Source: Sphingorhabdus sp.
GTDB lineage: Bacteria > Pseudomonadota > Alphaproteobacteria > Sphingomonadales > Sphingomonadaceae
Direction of reading: 5' to 3'
Length of the DNA stretch: 64,000 nucleotides
NCBI RefSeq assembly: GCF_029865925.1
Contig: NZ_JARXAI010000064.1
Coordinates: forward strand, 1-64,000
Shown: piece after piece, positions 55,269 through 64,000 of the stretch
Numbering within the stretch: position 1 is the stretch's first letter
How the letters are laid out: each line of letters begins with the position of its first letter
Notes under the pieces: generated by a model
Databases searched by the model: none
Told to the model about the DNA's origin: nothing
The model's input: only the letters and a program-made list of their open reading frames with translations
Made by a program: the position numbers and the translations under genes

Positions 55269-55936
55269 CACCAATCGCCCCGGTAATCATGGTTCTTGTC
55301 GACCATCGCCTGCAGCGTAGTCGCGCCGCCAAAGGGCTCAACTGTGTGGCGACCAGGCAATTGCGTGCCGACCTTCGGCTGCTTGCCCTCTGCGAGATCG
55401 CTTAGGATAGCGGTCATGCTGTCATAATCGAGATCTTCGTAATTATCATCGTTGATCTGCACCATAGGTGCAGAAGCGCAGTTACCCATGCATTCAACTT
55501 CATTCAAAGTGAACAGGCCGTCGGGCGTTGTTCCACCCTTGACCAGTCCGCGGTTCTTGCAAGCCGCGATTATGTCATCCGACCCGCGCAGCATGCATGG
55601 CGTCGTGCCACATATTTGCACATGAAAACGGCCAACTGGGGCGAGATTGTACATCGTGTAAAAGGTAGCGACCTCATAGGTCCGCATATATGGCATGCCG
55701 AGATAGCTTGCGACATATTCGATTACCGGCACTGGCAACCAGCCTTGGGTCTGCGTTTCTTCGCCCACCTGACGTTGCGCCAGATCAAGCAACGCCATCA
55801 CGGCAGATTGCTGACGCCCCGCGGGATAGCGGCCGATGAAGATATCTGCCTTCGCCTTATACGCTGGCGAAAAGGCAAAACCGCCCCACTTGGCGCGGGT
55901 TTCAGCTTCATCAGGGATATGCACTGCACCAGCCAT
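55268..55936 (-). CDS. nuoE: NADH-quinone oxidoreductase subunit E
   Basis: A 222-aa thioredoxin-fold subunit with cluster N1a. The [2Fe-2S] ligands are in VQICGTTPCMLRG and VECMGNCASAPMVQI, and the helical N-terminal domain includes AVMALLDLAQRQVGE. It starts one base into the end of the NTF2-like gene and is followed by the 45-aa membrane gene. Confidence 0.96.
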   Translation of the reverse strand: MAGAVHIPDEAETRAKWGGFAFSPAYKAKADIFIGRYPAGRQQSAVMALLDLAQRQVGEETQTQGWLPVPVIEYVASYLGMPYMRTYEVATFYTMYNLAPVGRFHVQICGTTPCMLRGSDDIIAACKNRGLVKGGTTPDGLFTLNEVECMGNCASAPMVQINDDNYEDLDYDSMTAILSDLAEGKQPKVGTQLPGRHTVEPFGGATTLQAMVDKNHDYRGDW

Positions 55937-56271
55937 TAGCGGACAAACTCCACGCGCGACACTTTGTCGCCTTCAAAACTGTAAATCGACATGACATCAA
56001 AGGGTTCAGACGATTCCGAACGATACACTTTTTCGTACAACACAGCGTAATCGCCTAAAGCATAGCTTGCCACAATCTCTGCCCTATTCTCGGGGAATTC
56101 AGCAAACATTGCCTTCAATCCCGAACGAACACCCTCTTTCCCGTCGCGAACAACGGCCCCGCGATACACAGCCTCGGCAGCATCATCGGTCATTAACGAC
56201 ACATAGGCGTCTGCGTCTTGTGCATTATAATACGCAATCATCTGCTGCGCGGTTGCGAGGTGCGCGCTCAT
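55936..56271 (-). CDS. NTF2-like / SnoaL-like protein inside the nuo operon
   Basis: A 111-aa cone-shaped alpha+beta protein of the NTF2/SnoaL superfamily: ATAQQMIAYYNAQDADAYVSL, DDAAEAVYRG, VRSGLKAMFAEFPENRA, and a C-terminal MSIYSFEGDKVSRVEF strand pair typical of small ketosteroid-isomerase-like folds. No catalytic residues can be assigned, so the ligand is unknown. It lies between the 59-aa membrane gene (63-base gap) and nuoE (one-base overlap). It is not a known complex I subunit, though it is co-transcribed with them. Confidence 0.8.
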   Translation of the reverse strand: MSAHLATAQQMIAYYNAQDADAYVSLMTDDAAEAVYRGAVVRDGKEGVRSGLKAMFAEFPENRAEIVASYALGDYAVLYEKVYRSESSEPFDVMSIYSFEGDKVSRVEFVR

Positions 56272-56334
56272 TGGACCGACCTTCCCTGCGACAATGCAGA
56301 AGCGGAAACTTTTGGGAATTCGCGAAAAAATGAG

Positions 56335-56514
56335 TCAGCCATGTGCTTCTTTCCGTCCCCAAATCCGTCCAATATATGCCCCAAAGATCATAGCGGCCGC
56401 GGTCGACCCAACTTCCTTTGCCGAAATCTCAGCATGAAAAAGATACAGATAGGCGGCAACCAACGCGACCGATCCCATGGCAGCGGATACCAGAAACATA
56501 AGCTCGCGTGTCAT
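56335..56514 (-). CDS. Small membrane protein (59 aa) after nuoD
   Basis: Missing from the ORF track because of its length. ATG 56514 shares a base with the nuoD TGA (TGATG). The product starts [20 protein letters not shown] and has a helix to about residue 27, a polar linker (HAEISAKEVGSTA), a second helix with AAMIFGAYIGRIW, and a basic end (GRKEAHG). Coupling to nuoD and codon usage like its neighbours support a real gene. No family recognised. Confidence 0.7.
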   Translation of the reverse strand: MTRELMFLVSAAMGSVALVAAYLYLFHAEISAKEVGSTAAAMIFGAYIGRIWGRKEAHG

Positions 56515-57725
56515 CAGCGGTCACACTCCCCGAACACGATATCGAGCGCGCCTAATATGGCGGTCGTATCCGCAAGCATGTGCCCGCGGGTCATGAAATC
56601 CATCGCTTGGAGATGCGAAAATGCCGTCGGCCGGATTTTGCAGCGATAGGGTTTATTGCTGCCATCGGCGACAAGATAGACCCCGAATTCGCCCTTGGGG
56701 CTTTCGGTGGCGACATAGACGCTGCCTGCTGGTACTTTGAAGCCTTCGGTGTAGAGTTTGAAGTGATGGATCAACGCTTCCATCGACTGTTTCATTTCGG
56801 CCCGCTTGGGCGGAACAACCTTGCGATCGTCACTGCAAACCGGACCTTCTGGCATTTGTTGCAAGCATTGCTTCATGATACGAACAGATTGACGCACTTC
56901 TTCAACGCGCACCATGAACCGATCATAGCAATCGCCGCGCGTGCCGACGGGAATGTCAAACTCCATCCGATCATAGACGTCATAAGGCTGGCTTTTGCGG
57001 ATATCCCAAGGGATGCCAGCGCCACGGATCATCGGGCCGGAAAAGCCCCATTTTATGGCGTCTTCCTTCGAAACAATCGCGATATCGACGTTGCGCTGCT
57101 TAAAAATACGGTTGTCGACAACAAGCGACATAGCGTCTTCAAACAGTCGCGGCATGCGATCATCCAGCCATTCAGCGATGTCGGTCAGCAGCTTCAACGG
57201 CACATCCTGATGCACGCCGCCCGGACGGAACCAAGCCGCATGCATACGCGCGCCGCTCGCCCGTTCATAAAAGCCCATTATGTCTTCGCGAATTTCATAC
57301 AGCCACAAGGGCGGTGTCATCGCGCCAACGTCAATGATATGGTGGGCAATATTCAGCGTATGGTTCTTTATCCGTGTTAGCTCGGCGAACAACACCCGCA
57401 GATATTGCGCGCGGATCGGCACTTCCAAGTCCAGCAGCTTCTCGATAGCGAGCACATAGCTATGTTCCATCGCCATTGGCGACGCGTAATCCAAACGGTC
57501 AAAATAGGGCAAAGCCTGTAAATAGGTCTTATACTCGATCAGCTTTTCCGTGCCGCGATGCAAAAGACCGATATGCGGGTCAAGCCGCTCGACGATTTCA
57601 CCATCCAACTCCATCACCAAACGCAAAACGCCGTGCGCTGCGGGGTGCTGTGGCCCGAAGTTAATCGTGTAGTTCTGGATGACGTCATCGCCAGTGTTGG
57701 GCGCGAGATCTTGCTGCATGCTCAT
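56514..57725 (-). CDS. nuoD: NADH-quinone oxidoreductase subunit D
   Basis: A 403-aa 49-kDa-type subunit lining the quinone site. [22 protein letters not shown] contains the quinone-binding histidine, [21 protein letters not shown] is the next hallmark, and the C-terminus ends in FGECDR as in mitochondria. It is not fused to NuoC. It overlaps nuoC upstream by 4 bases. Confidence 0.97.
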   Translation of the reverse strand: MSMQQDLAPNTGDDVIQNYTINFGPQHPAAHGVLRLVMELDGEIVERLDPHIGLLHRGTEKLIEYKTYLQALPYFDRLDYASPMAMEHSYVLAIEKLLDLEVPIRAQYLRVLFAELTRIKNHTLNIAHHIIDVGAMTPPLWLYEIREDIMGFYERASGARMHAAWFRPGGVHQDVPLKLLTDIAEWLDDRMPRLFEDAMSLVVDNRIFKQRNVDIAIVSKEDAIKWGFSGPMIRGAGIPWDIRKSQPYDVYDRMEFDIPVGTRGDCYDRFMVRVEEVRQSVRIMKQCLQQMPEGPVCSDDRKVVPPKRAEMKQSMEALIHHFKLYTEGFKVPAGSVYVATESPKGEFGVYLVADGSNKPYRCKIRPTAFSHLQAMDFMTRGHMLADTTAILGALDIVFGECDR

Positions 57726-58471
57726 GCCTTGTCTCCCGTCGCCTTAGGCTTTCGAACACTGCGTTTAACGGCTTCCTTGTTCGCAGCTTTACCAGCGCCA
57801 GTCTGTGTCGCTGTATCCGTCGTTTTGGGTGTAGGCGGTGGCGCAGCGTTGCCAGCACCCCCGCCGGTTTTCTCGTCGCCCGGCAGGATATAATCCGCGC
57901 CTTCCCATGGCGAGAGGAAATCAAAATTACGGAAATCCTGCGCCAATTGAACTGGCTCATATTTGACGCGTTTTTCTTCTTCGGAATAGCGCAGTTCGAC
58001 ATAGCCAGATAATGGGAAGTCCTTGCGTTGCGGGTGCCCTGCAAAGCCATAATCTGTCAAAATTCGGCGCAAATCCGTATTGCCCGAGAATAGCACACCA
58101 TACATGTCGAACACTTCGCGCTCCAACCATCCGGCAACAGGCCAGATGCCCGTAACCGACGGAACTGGCTGATCTTCATTCGTCACAAGATGGACGCGGA
58201 TGCGGTGGTTTTTAGTCAGGCTCAACAGGCAATATACCACCTCAAACCGGGGATCACGATCAGGCCAATCAACGCCGGCGATTTCCATCAATTGCTGATA
58301 TGCGCATTCGTCACGCAGTTTAATCATGCACTCCACCAGTGCATCGCGATGAATATGCACAGCAATTTCATTATTGGCTTCTTCAATAGAAACCAGATGC
58401 TTACCCAGTACTTTTGAGATGGATTCTACCGTGCCATCAGGCGTGGTAATCAAAGGTGCGGAATGGGTCAC
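57722..58471 (-). CDS. nuoC: NADH-quinone oxidoreductase subunit C
   Basis: A 249-aa 30-kDa-type subunit. The family signature is [29 protein letters not shown] with [12 protein letters not shown]. After the core ends near residue 195 ([19 protein letters not shown]), a 50-residue Gly/Ala/Pro/Thr then Lys-rich tail follows ([30 protein letters not shown]), absent from most homologues. Overlaps nuoB by 4 bases. Confidence 0.95.
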   Translation of the reverse strand: MTHSAPLITTPDGTVESISKVLGKHLVSIEEANNEIAVHIHRDALVECMIKLRDECAYQQLMEIAGVDWPDRDPRFEVVYCLLSLTKNHRIRVHLVTNEDQPVPSVTGIWPVAGWLEREVFDMYGVLFSGNTDLRRILTDYGFAGHPQRKDFPLSGYVELRYSEEEKRVKYEPVQLAQDFRNFDFLSPWEGADYILPGDEKTGGGAGNAAPPPTPKTTDTATQTGAGKAANKEAVKRSVRKPKATGDKA

Positions 58472-59004
58472 CGTTCAATGGTTCCAGTCCGGCGGATTTT
58501 ACGCTGCAGCTGCATGATACCGTACAACAATGCTTCTGCGGTCGGTGGACATCCTGGCACATAAATGTCGACGGGCACCACGCGATCGCAACCGCGCACA
58601 ACACTGTAGCTATAATGATAATAGCCACCACCATTGGCACAGCTTCCCATGGAAATAACATATTTCGGCTCAGACATTTGGTCGTAAACCTTGCGCAAGG
58701 CAGGTGCCATTTTGTTGCACAGCGTCCCAGCCACAATCATTACGTCGGACTGACGTGGTGACGCACGTGGCGCTATGCCAAAGCGTTCAAAGTCGTAACG
58801 CGGCATATATCCGTGGATCATCTCTACGGCGCAGCATGCAAGGCCAAAGGTCATTGGCCACAAGGAACCGGTGCGTGCCCAGTTAAACAGATCTTCCACG
58901 GAGGAAACGACAAAACCCTTGTCGTTCACTTCGCTTTCAATATCCTTGAAGAAGGCTGCATCGGGCGCTTGCACATCCGAGAGTGCTGGTGTGACTACTC
59001 CCAT
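58468..59004 (-). CDS. nuoB: NADH-quinone oxidoreductase subunit B
   Basis: A 178-aa PSST-type subunit binding cluster N2, the direct electron donor to quinone. The tandem cysteines are in [10 protein letters not shown], with further ligands in [12 protein letters not shown] and [14 protein letters not shown] 59004 ([15 protein letters not shown]) is preferred over the track start at 59088, deep inside nuoA; the overlap with nuoA is then 10 bases. Confidence 0.97.
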   Translation of the reverse strand: MGVVTPALSDVQAPDAAFFKDIESEVNDKGFVVSSVEDLFNWARTGSLWPMTFGLACCAVEMIHGYMPRYDFERFGIAPRASPRQSDVMIVAGTLCNKMAPALRKVYDQMSEPKYVISMGSCANGGGYYHYSYSVVRGCDRVVPVDIYVPGCPPTAEALLYGIMQLQRKIRRTGTIER

Positions 59005-59369
59005 TCGAGTGCTCCCACTTTCCATGCATAAATAAAACCAATGACCAGTTCGAACAGGAACAGCATCATTGTGCCCCAACCAATCCAACCTGTTTCACCG
59101 AGGCTAACTGCCCAAGGAAACAAAAAGGCGGCTTCAAGGTCAAAAATGATGAACAGGATGGCTACGAGATAGAAGCGGACATCAAACTGGCTCCGCGAAT
59201 CTTCGAACGCAGGAAATCCACACTCATATTCCGTCAACTTCGCTTCAGTCGGCTTATGTGTGCCCGTCAACCGAGACACACCCATAGGCAAAAACACAAA
59301 TGCCGACGACAAACCGAGCGCCACCACGAGGAAAAGCAGTATAGGCAAATATTGCGACAAATCAGTCAT
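58995..59369 (-). CDS. nuoA: NADH-quinone oxidoreductase subunit A
   Basis: A 124-aa three-helix subunit and first gene of the nuo operon. The conserved loop [40 protein letters not shown], with its cysteine and acidic residues near the quinone channel, is intact. It lies 101 bases after the inositol monophosphatase gene, with room for its own promoter. Confidence 0.97.
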   Translation of the reverse strand: MTDLSQYLPILLFLVVALGLSSAFVFLPMGVSRLTGTHKPTEAKLTEYECGFPAFEDSRSQFDVRFYLVAILFIIFDLEAAFLFPWAVSLGETGWIGWGTMMLFLFELVIGFIYAWKVGALEWE

Positions 59370-59405
59370 ATCAGACTCGCTTCCGAACCCCGTAAGATGC
59401 GGCGC

Positions 59406-59433
59406 TTTTAGGCAGAAGAAACCTGACCTGCAA
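59406..59433 (-). promoter_or_regulatory. Possible nuo operon promoter
   Basis: On the minus strand TTGCAG (59433-59428) and CTAAAA (59411-59406) are 16 bases apart, some 36 bases upstream of the nuoA ATG. The match is moderate and no other candidate in the spacer is better. Confidence 0.3.
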
Positions 59434-59470
59434 GGCCAAGAATCGGCATTTTTTCTAACATTTTCATGGT

Positions 59471-60289
59471 TTATTTTATGGCGCCGACCAACAGCTTATG
59501 TAGCTTGCTATGAAGTATGTCATTTGCCGCCAAAACCTGAACATCTGCTATGTGCGGGCTCCGTCCGCGATAGTCAGTTACAAAGCCGCCAGCTTCGCGC
59601 ACCAACAAACATCCCGCAGCCGTATCCCAAGGTGACAAGCCGCTTTCCCAAAAACCATCATAGCGGCCAGCGGCGAGCCAAGCCAGATCAAGACTGGCAG
59701 CACCAAAGCGCCGGATACCCGCGACCGAAGGACCAATCGCGCCAAAAATCTTGGCCCATTCGTCAAAATCGCCATGCCCCTTATATGGTGTCCCGGTCGC
59801 AATTAACGCTTCATTTAACTGCCGGCGTGCCGAAACACGTAAACGACGATTGCCTAACCAAGCGCCCTTACCCCGTTCCGCCCAAAAGCTTTCATCCGTA
59901 ATCGGGTTGTACACAAGGCCTGCAAAAATATCACCCCAGCCCGAACCGTCGGGCTTTGGATCTTGCACAGCAATCGAGATCGCAAAATGCGGAATGCCGT
60001 GAAGAAAGTTGCTGGTTCCGTCGAGCGGGTCGACGATAAAACGAGGCTTGCCCTCGGCGCCAGCAATCTCGCCGCCTTCTTCCATCAAAAAGCCCCAATC
60101 GGGCCGTGCGATTTCGAGTTCCCGAAAAATCGTATCTTCGGCGCGTTCATCGGCCTTGGAAACGAAATCGGCAGGTCCCTTTTGCGACACCTGCAAATGT
60201 TCGATTTCGCCAAAATCGCGGCGAAGCTTTCCACCCGCTTTACGGGCGGCTTTTTCCATGATGGTCAAAAGACCGGTTAATGCAGGCAT
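59471..60289 (-). CDS. suhB: Inositol monophosphatase family protein (SuhB-like)
   Basis: A 272-aa Mg-dependent, Li-sensitive-type phosphatase. The first metal site is the glutamate in [11 protein letters not shown], the central motif is [17 protein letters not shown], and the C-terminal metal aspartate is in [17 protein letters not shown]. Substrates in this family include myo-inositol-1-phosphate, and SuhB also takes part in rRNA antitermination; which applies here cannot be told. The start overlaps the efp stop (TAATG). Confidence 0.9.
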   Translation of the reverse strand: MPALTGLLTIMEKAARKAGGKLRRDFGEIEHLQVSQKGPADFVSKADERAEDTIFRELEIARPDWGFLMEEGGEIAGAEGKPRFIVDPLDGTSNFLHGIPHFAISIAVQDPKPDGSGWGDIFAGLVYNPITDESFWAERGKGAWLGNRRLRVSARRQLNEALIATGTPYKGHGDFDEWAKIFGAIGPSVAGIRRFGAASLDLAWLAAGRYDGFWESGLSPWDTAAGCLLVREAGGFVTDYRGRSPHIADVQVLAANDILHSKLHKLLVGAIK

Positions 60290-60852
60290 TAATCAGCCTT
60301 CCGGACATATTCCCGCTCGTACACATCCACCACGATCCGCGTGCCCGAGCTGATGAACGGCGGCACCATAACGCGCACGCCATTGTCGAGAATTGCAGGC
60401 TTGTAACTGGAGGATGCTGTTTGGCCTTTAACCACGGCATCTGCTTCAACGACCGTTGCTTCGATATGGTCAGGTAAAGCCACGGAAAGCGCTTCATCGT
60501 CATACATTTCCATGACAACATCCATACCATCCTGCAGGAACGCCGCAGCATCACCCAAAAGGTCGCTTGGCAACGTCACCTGGTCGTAGGTTTCCTTGTC
60601 CATGAACACCAAATTGTCACCTTCGGCATAAAGAAACTGGAAATCTTTCTGGTCAAGGCGCACTTTTTCAACGCTTTCCGCCGAACGAAAACGGATATTA
60701 TTTTTGCGGCCATCCCGGAGATTTTTGAGCTCCACCTGCATATATGCGCCGCCCTTACCCGGTTGGGTATGCGCGGTCTTTACGACGCGCCATAGGCCGC
60801 CTTCGTATTCCAGAATGTTACCCGGCTTAATTTCAACCGCGTTGATTTTCAT
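60289..60852 (-). CDS. efp: Elongation factor P
   Basis: A 187-aa three-domain translation factor that relieves ribosome stalling at polyprolines. The modifiable residue is a lysine at the tip of domain I ([11 protein letters not shown], about K33), as in the EpmA-type group, not the arginine of EarP-type proteins. The C-terminal OB fold ends [21 protein letters not shown] 60852 ([12 protein letters not shown]) is preferred over the track start 36 bases earlier. It overlaps suhB by one base. Confidence 0.95.
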   Translation of the reverse strand: MKINAVEIKPGNILEYEGGLWRVVKTAHTQPGKGGAYMQVELKNLRDGRKNNIRFRSAESVEKVRLDQKDFQFLYAEGDNLVFMDKETYDQVTLPSDLLGDAAAFLQDGMDVVMEMYDDEALSVALPDHIEATVVEADAVVKGQTASSSYKPAILDNGVRVMVPPFISSGTRIVVDVYEREYVRKAD

Positions 60853-60933
60853 GAGTGCACTCGCTTGACAGATGGAAAGAGCAGGCACGCAAGAACGTGC
60901 CGTTGGACGCGGCCTTTAGCGATGACAGCGCGA

Positions 60934-61557
60934 TTAGGCAAGCAGTGCGTTGAACGCCTTTACGGCTACTGCGGGACCCTGAGGATGGGTCCAGACCGCG
61001 TTGCTAACGGCAATGAAGTCCGCGCCACCATCAATCAACGGCTTGGCGTTATCAGCTGTGATGCCGCCAATAGCCACGCAGGGCACTTCGGTTACAAGAG
61101 ACCATTTCTGCAATGTATCCAAATCAGCAATATGCTCAACGGCCTTCGTCTGGGTTGGATAAAAGGCCCCAAAGGCAACATAATCTGCGCCTGCCTCAGC
61201 CGCTTCCATCGCGAGATGGCGACTGTTGTGACAGGTAACGCCAATCTGCGCGTCGCGGCCAAGCAGTTCGCGTGCTTCGCTAACGTCACCATCACCCTGA
61301 CCCAAATGCACGCCGTCAGCCTTCAACCGTTTGGCGAGCGCTACGCTGTCGTTAACGATAAACGCTACATCATGCGCGGCGCAGATTGCCTGCAGGGGCT
61401 CTGCCAGGGCAGCAGCCTCATGCTGGTCCACATCCTTTACGCGAAATTGGAATGCGGCGACTGGCCCCGCAGATAACGCAGCCCCAAGCTGAACGGGAAA
61501 ATCGCCGCCTACTTCAAGCGGCGAGATAAGATATAATTGGCAGGGAAATTCTTTCAT
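60934..61557 (-). CDS. thiE: Thiamine-phosphate synthase
   Basis: A 207-aa TIM barrel joining HMP-pyrophosphate and thiazole phosphate to thiamine phosphate. Motifs are LYLISPLEVGGDF, AFQFRVKD in place of the usual LRxKD, FIVNDSVALAKRLKADGVHLGQGD, and VAIGGITADNAKPLIDGGADF. The slightly altered first substrate loop leaves a TenI-type relative possible. There is no TPP riboswitch in the 112-base upstream gap and no other thi gene in the window, so it is apparently constitutive. It lies between fba and efp. Confidence 0.88.
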   Translation of the reverse strand: MKEFPCQLYLISPLEVGGDFPVQLGAALSAGPVAAFQFRVKDVDQHEAAALAEPLQAICAAHDVAFIVNDSVALAKRLKADGVHLGQGDGDVSEARELLGRDAQIGVTCHNSRHLAMEAAEAGADYVAFGAFYPTQTKAVEHIADLDTLQKWSLVTEVPCVAIGGITADNAKPLIDGGADFIAVSNAVWTHPQGPAVAVKAFNALLA

Positions 61558-61669
61558 ACTGGGCTCAATAGCGCGGCTTTAGGCCAGCGGCAAATCCCTT
61601 GCGCATTTACTGCCGACCTATATCAAAACTGGCCTCAAACCTCGAATACGAATTTACGTGGCCCTGACC

Positions 61670-62557
61670 CTAAGTCGCAGACGCTGCGTGAATTTCATCG
61701 ATAGCGCTGGCGAGTGCCGCGTCAAATTCGTCCGTGGTCATCTGGTGGCGCAGATCTTCCAACAACGCGCGGGAGAAGCTTGCGATCATCCCTTTGTTCT
61801 CGGCAAGCTCGGCGCACGCTTCAGGACGGGCATAGCCACCAGACAAGGCGACAACACGCAAGACGCGTGGATGGTTGATGAGCCCATCAAACGTACCCGC
61901 CTCGGCCGGAATTGACAGTTTAAGCATCACCTTGTGGTCGCCTGACACATTATTCAGCGCCTTCAATATCTCGTCGCGCAGGATAATGTCGCTTTGCGCG
62001 CGGTCAGCGCTTTTGATGTTCACTTCAGGTTCAATGATCGGCATCAGCCCATTCGCTAGGATCTGCTCAGCCACTTCAAATTGCTGCTTCACGATCGCCG
62101 CGATGCCCGAAGGCGAAGCCTGATTGATTACGGAGCGCTTTTTCGTACCAAACACGCCCTTGGCCTTCGCGCGCTGAAGCAGTTCATCAAGACCGGCTAT
62201 TGGCTTCATCAATTGAACACCATCCGCTTCGTCCTCAAGTCCCTTGTCAACCTTAAGGAATGGCACCACGCCGCGATCTTGCAGCGCTGCTGGAACGGGC
62301 TTGCCCCCGGCGTCGCCATCCATCGTCCGTTCGAACAAGATCGCGCCCAACACTTTTTCGCCGGAAAAGCTCGGTGCAGTAATAATCCGCGCACGCATGT
62401 CGTGGATCAACGCAAACATTTCCTCGTCGTTTGTGTAAGCATCTTCTTCGACACCATAACCCCGAAGTGCCTTGGGTGTTGAACCGCCGCTCTGGTCAAG
62501 CGCAGCGATAAAACCAGATGCAGTGGCCACTTTTTCAAGCATTTCAGCGTAATTCAT
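61670..62557 (-). CDS. fba: Fructose-bisphosphate aldolase, class I
   Basis: A 295-aa Schiff-base aldolase splitting fructose-1,6-bisphosphate. The N-terminal segment ASGFIAALDQSGGSTPKAL is the class I hallmark, and the Schiff-base lysine is in HKVMLKLSIPAEAG. MPIIEPEVNIK and ALSGGYARPEA form the rest of the site. No zinc-ligand histidines of class II are present. ATG 62557 follows AAGGAAG; the track start at 62587 lies over the palindrome. It follows gap and pgk in order. Confidence 0.95.
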   Translation of the reverse strand: MNYAEMLEKVATASGFIAALDQSGGSTPKALRGYGVEEDAYTNDEEMFALIHDMRARIITAPSFSGEKVLGAILFERTMDGDAGGKPVPAALQDRGVVPFLKVDKGLEDEADGVQLMKPIAGLDELLQRAKAKGVFGTKKRSVINQASPSGIAAIVKQQFEVAEQILANGLMPIIEPEVNIKSADRAQSDIILRDEILKALNNVSGDHKVMLKLSIPAEAGTFDGLINHPRVLRVVALSGGYARPEACAELAENKGMIASFSRALLEDLRHQMTTDEFDAALASAIDEIHAASAT

Positions 62558-62581
62558 CAGCAACTTCCTTAATTTTACCTC

Positions 62582-62597
62582 GTGCATACGTATGCAC
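62582..62597. promoter_or_regulatory. Perfect 16-bp palindrome upstream of fba, candidate operator
   Basis: GTGCATACGTATGCAC reads the same on both strands. It lies in the 78-base pgk-fba spacer, 24 bases before the fba ATG. With no loop it is not a terminator; a dimeric repressor or activator site is the likely reading. Confidence 0.55.
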
Positions 62598-62635
62598 CAA
62601 CAGTTGAAAAAAAAACGAGGCGCTACCTCGAATGT

Positions 62636-63835
62636 TTAAACGATATTCAAAGCATCAACACCGGGGAGCGGCTTGCCTTCCATCCACTCCAAAAAAGCAC
62701 CGCCCGCGGTCGAAACAAAGGTAAAATCTTCAGTTACTCCAGCGTGCGCCAGCGCAGCAACAGTATCACCACCACCTGCAACCGACACCAGCGAGCCTTC
62801 GCGCGTCAACGCAGCGGCTGTGCGGGCCAGTGACACTGTAGCCGCGTCAAAAGGTTCAATCTCAAAAGCACCCAATGGACCATTCCACACCAATGTGCGG
62901 CAATTTTTCAGTACATCCGCAAGCGCCTCAACAGCGGCAGGCCCAACATCGAGGATCATCTCATCAGCAGCGACTTCATGGACATTCACTGTCCGAACCG
63001 GAGGATTTGCGCGGAATTCGCGTGACGTCACGACGTCATAAGGCAAATGCACGGTGCAGCCAGCGGCGTCCGCGGCGTCCATGATGGCATTGGCTTGGTC
63101 GGCAAGATCGTGCTCGCACAAAGACTTCCCGACATGCACACCGCGTGCGGCCAAAAAGGTATTCGCCATGCCGCCACCGATAATCAGATGGTCAACTTGC
63201 TTGACCAGATTATTCAACACATCGAGCTTTGTAGAGACCTTTGCTCCGCCAACTACGGCTGCCACAGGATGCTCTGGCGAACCAAGTGCCGCTTCCAACG
63301 CTTTTAACTCGGCTTCCATCGATCGACCAGCATAGGCCGGCAGGATATGCGCGAGCCCTTCGGTTGACATGTGCGCACGGTGCGCCGCCGAAAATGCGTC
63401 ATTGACGTAAAAGTCCCCGTTCGCGGCAACGGCACGTGCAAGTTCAGGATCATTCTTTTCTTCACCAGCCCAAAAACGGGTATTTTCGAGAAGCGCGATG
63501 TCACCATCGGCCAATATACCCACCGATTGCGCCACAACATCGCCCGCAACTTCCGGTACAAACATGATTTCGCGGCCAACCACCTCTTGCAAGGCATCAA
63601 GCACCATAGACACTGACATTTCGCTATGCTTGGCCCCCTTGGGACGCCCGAAATGTGCGAGCAAAAGGACCTTGGCCCCCTTATCCGCCAGTTCCAGCAC
63701 CGTCGGCAACAACGCGCGCATGCGCGTTTCATCCGTCACACGCCCGTCGGCCATGGGTACATTCAGGTCAACGCGAACAAGTGCCCGCTTTCCCTTTATA
63801 TCCCCAAGATCGTCAAGCGTGCGAAATGCCATCAT
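62636..63835 (-). CDS. pgk: Phosphoglycerate kinase
   Basis: A 399-aa two-domain glycolytic kinase making ATP from 1,3-bisphosphoglycerate. The N-terminal substrate motif is [17 protein letters not shown], with LAHFGRPKG and [10 protein letters not shown]-like [11 protein letters not shown]. The nucleotide domain has [28 protein letters not shown] and [13 protein letters not shown]. Two adjacent ATGs (63835, 63832) follow AAGGAG and either could serve. It lies 8 bases after gap. Confidence 0.97.
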   Translation of the reverse strand: MMAFRTLDDLGDIKGKRALVRVDLNVPMADGRVTDETRMRALLPTVLELADKGAKVLLLAHFGRPKGAKHSEMSVSMVLDALQEVVGREIMFVPEVAGDVVAQSVGILADGDIALLENTRFWAGEEKNDPELARAVAANGDFYVNDAFSAAHRAHMSTEGLAHILPAYAGRSMEAELKALEAALGSPEHPVAAVVGGAKVSTKLDVLNNLVKQVDHLIIGGGMANTFLAARGVHVGKSLCEHDLADQANAIMDAADAAGCTVHLPYDVVTSREFRANPPVRTVNVHEVAADEMILDVGPAAVEALADVLKNCRTLVWNGPLGAFEIEPFDAATVSLARTAAALTREGSLVSVAGGGDTVAALAHAGVTEDFTFVSTAGGAFLEWMEGKPLPGVDALNIV

Positions 63836-63843
63836 TCAGCTCC

Positions 63844-64000
63844 TTACAGCAATTTGCCTATGACGCCGGCGGTGTCTACCATGCGGTTGGAGAAGCCCCA
63901 TTCATTGTCATACCAACTCAACACGCGCACCAACTTGCCGTCGATTACGGCAGTTTCAAGGCTATCGATGGTCGAGCTTGCCGGACAATGATTATAATCG
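63844..64000 (-). CDS. gap: Glyceraldehyde-3-phosphate dehydrogenase, C-terminal fragment (cut by window edge)
   Basis: Only the last 52 codons are in the window, so this entry is partial. The minus-strand reading contains [11 protein letters not shown], then [20 protein letters not shown], the invariant C-terminal GAPDH stretch, and ends GVIGKLL with TAA at 63844-63846. It is not in the ORF track because its start is outside. It heads the gap-pgk-fba glycolytic cluster. Confidence 0.95.
   Translation of the reverse strand, partial: DYNHCPASSTIDSLETAVIDGKLVRVLSWYDNEWGFSNRMVDTAGVIGKLL

Noticed and set aside
56580-57380. 266-aa plus-strand ORF
   Set aside because: Antisense of nuoD.
61558-61669. 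TPP riboswitch upstream of thiE
   Set aside because: The conserved CUGAGA and related thi-box elements are not present in the 112-base gap.
1-64000. CRISPR arrays, insertion sequences, prophage, tRNA or rRNA genes
   Set aside because: No regularly spaced repeats, transposase motifs, phage genes or tRNA-like cloverleaf sequences were recognised on either strand.

Overview
The window is a 64 kb piece of an alphaproteobacterial chromosome, most likely from the order Sphingomonadales (Sphingopyxis/Sphingorhabdus-like). This rests on the gene order pyrG-secG-tpiA-ppiD-trpE...trpG-trpD-trpC-moaC-moeA-lexA-gltA, the lolCD-glutathione peroxidase-dnaE block, an alphaproteobacterial GTTC-N7-GTTC SOS box, and a 14-gene nuo operon followed by birA, coaX, rnj and a DUF1467 gene. 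Base composition looks moderate (about 50% GC by eye), low for sphingomonads. No IS, prophage, CRISPR, tRNA or rRNA was recognised. This is core chromosome with very tight, often overlapping genes.

Layout. 1-3.6 kb (+): polyamine genes, namely a carboxy(nor)spermidine dehydrogenase cut by the window edge, carboxynorspermidine decarboxylase, and an ornithine-type decarboxylase behind a structured leader with a terminator-like hairpin. 3.7-4.6 kb (+): two MAPEG membrane proteins; the ribosome binding site of the first lies in the decarboxylase terminator hairpin. 4.6-10.8 kb (-): RlmD-like 23S rRNA methyltransferase, ilvD, N-formylglutamate amidohydrolase, ispE and ETF-ubiquinone oxidoreductase. 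10.9-13.9 kb (+): a degenerate uracil-DNA glycosylase homologue, a lytic transglycosylase and MoaB. 14-21.7 kb (-): acyl-CoA synthetase, dnaE, glutathione peroxidase, lolD and lolC. 21.7-22.6 kb (+): a candidate structured small RNA with a strong terminator, then a heat-shock promoter, a ROSE-like RNA thermometer and an Hsp20 gene. 22.7-25.6 kb (-): pyrG, secG, tpiA.

25.8-35.1 kb (+): a nearly continuous chain of overlapping genes, ppiD-trpE-exported hydrolase-trpG-trpD-trpC-moaC-moeA, then lexA with its own SOS box. 35.1-35.6 kb is a gene-free stretch holding what looks like the N-terminal remnant of an otherwise deleted comEC on the minus strand. 35.6-36.9 kb: gltA. 37.1-40.9 kb: two divergent unassigned genes, a nucleotidyltransferase/CDP-alcohol-transferase-like membrane fusion and a 760-residue membrane-anchored coiled-coil protein.

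40.9-59.4 kb (-): one long transcription unit, nuoA-B-C-D, a 59-aa membrane protein, an NTF2-like protein, nuoE, a 45-aa membrane protein, nuoF-G-H-I-J-K-L-M-N, birA, coaX, rnj and DUF1467. The two tiny membrane genes are absent from the ORF track but are translationally coupled to their neighbours. 59.5-64 kb (-): gap (partial), pgk, class I fba, thiE, efp and suhB-type inositol monophosphatase; a perfect 16-bp palindrome lies just upstream of fba.

The window is mainly central metabolism (glycolysis, citrate synthase, complex I, tryptophan, Moco, polyamines). The most unusual parts are regulatory RNAs (decarboxylase leader, candidate sRNA, Hsp20 thermometer), degenerate enzyme homologues (UDG, NTase/CDP-AT) and uncharacterised small membrane proteins inside the complex I operon.
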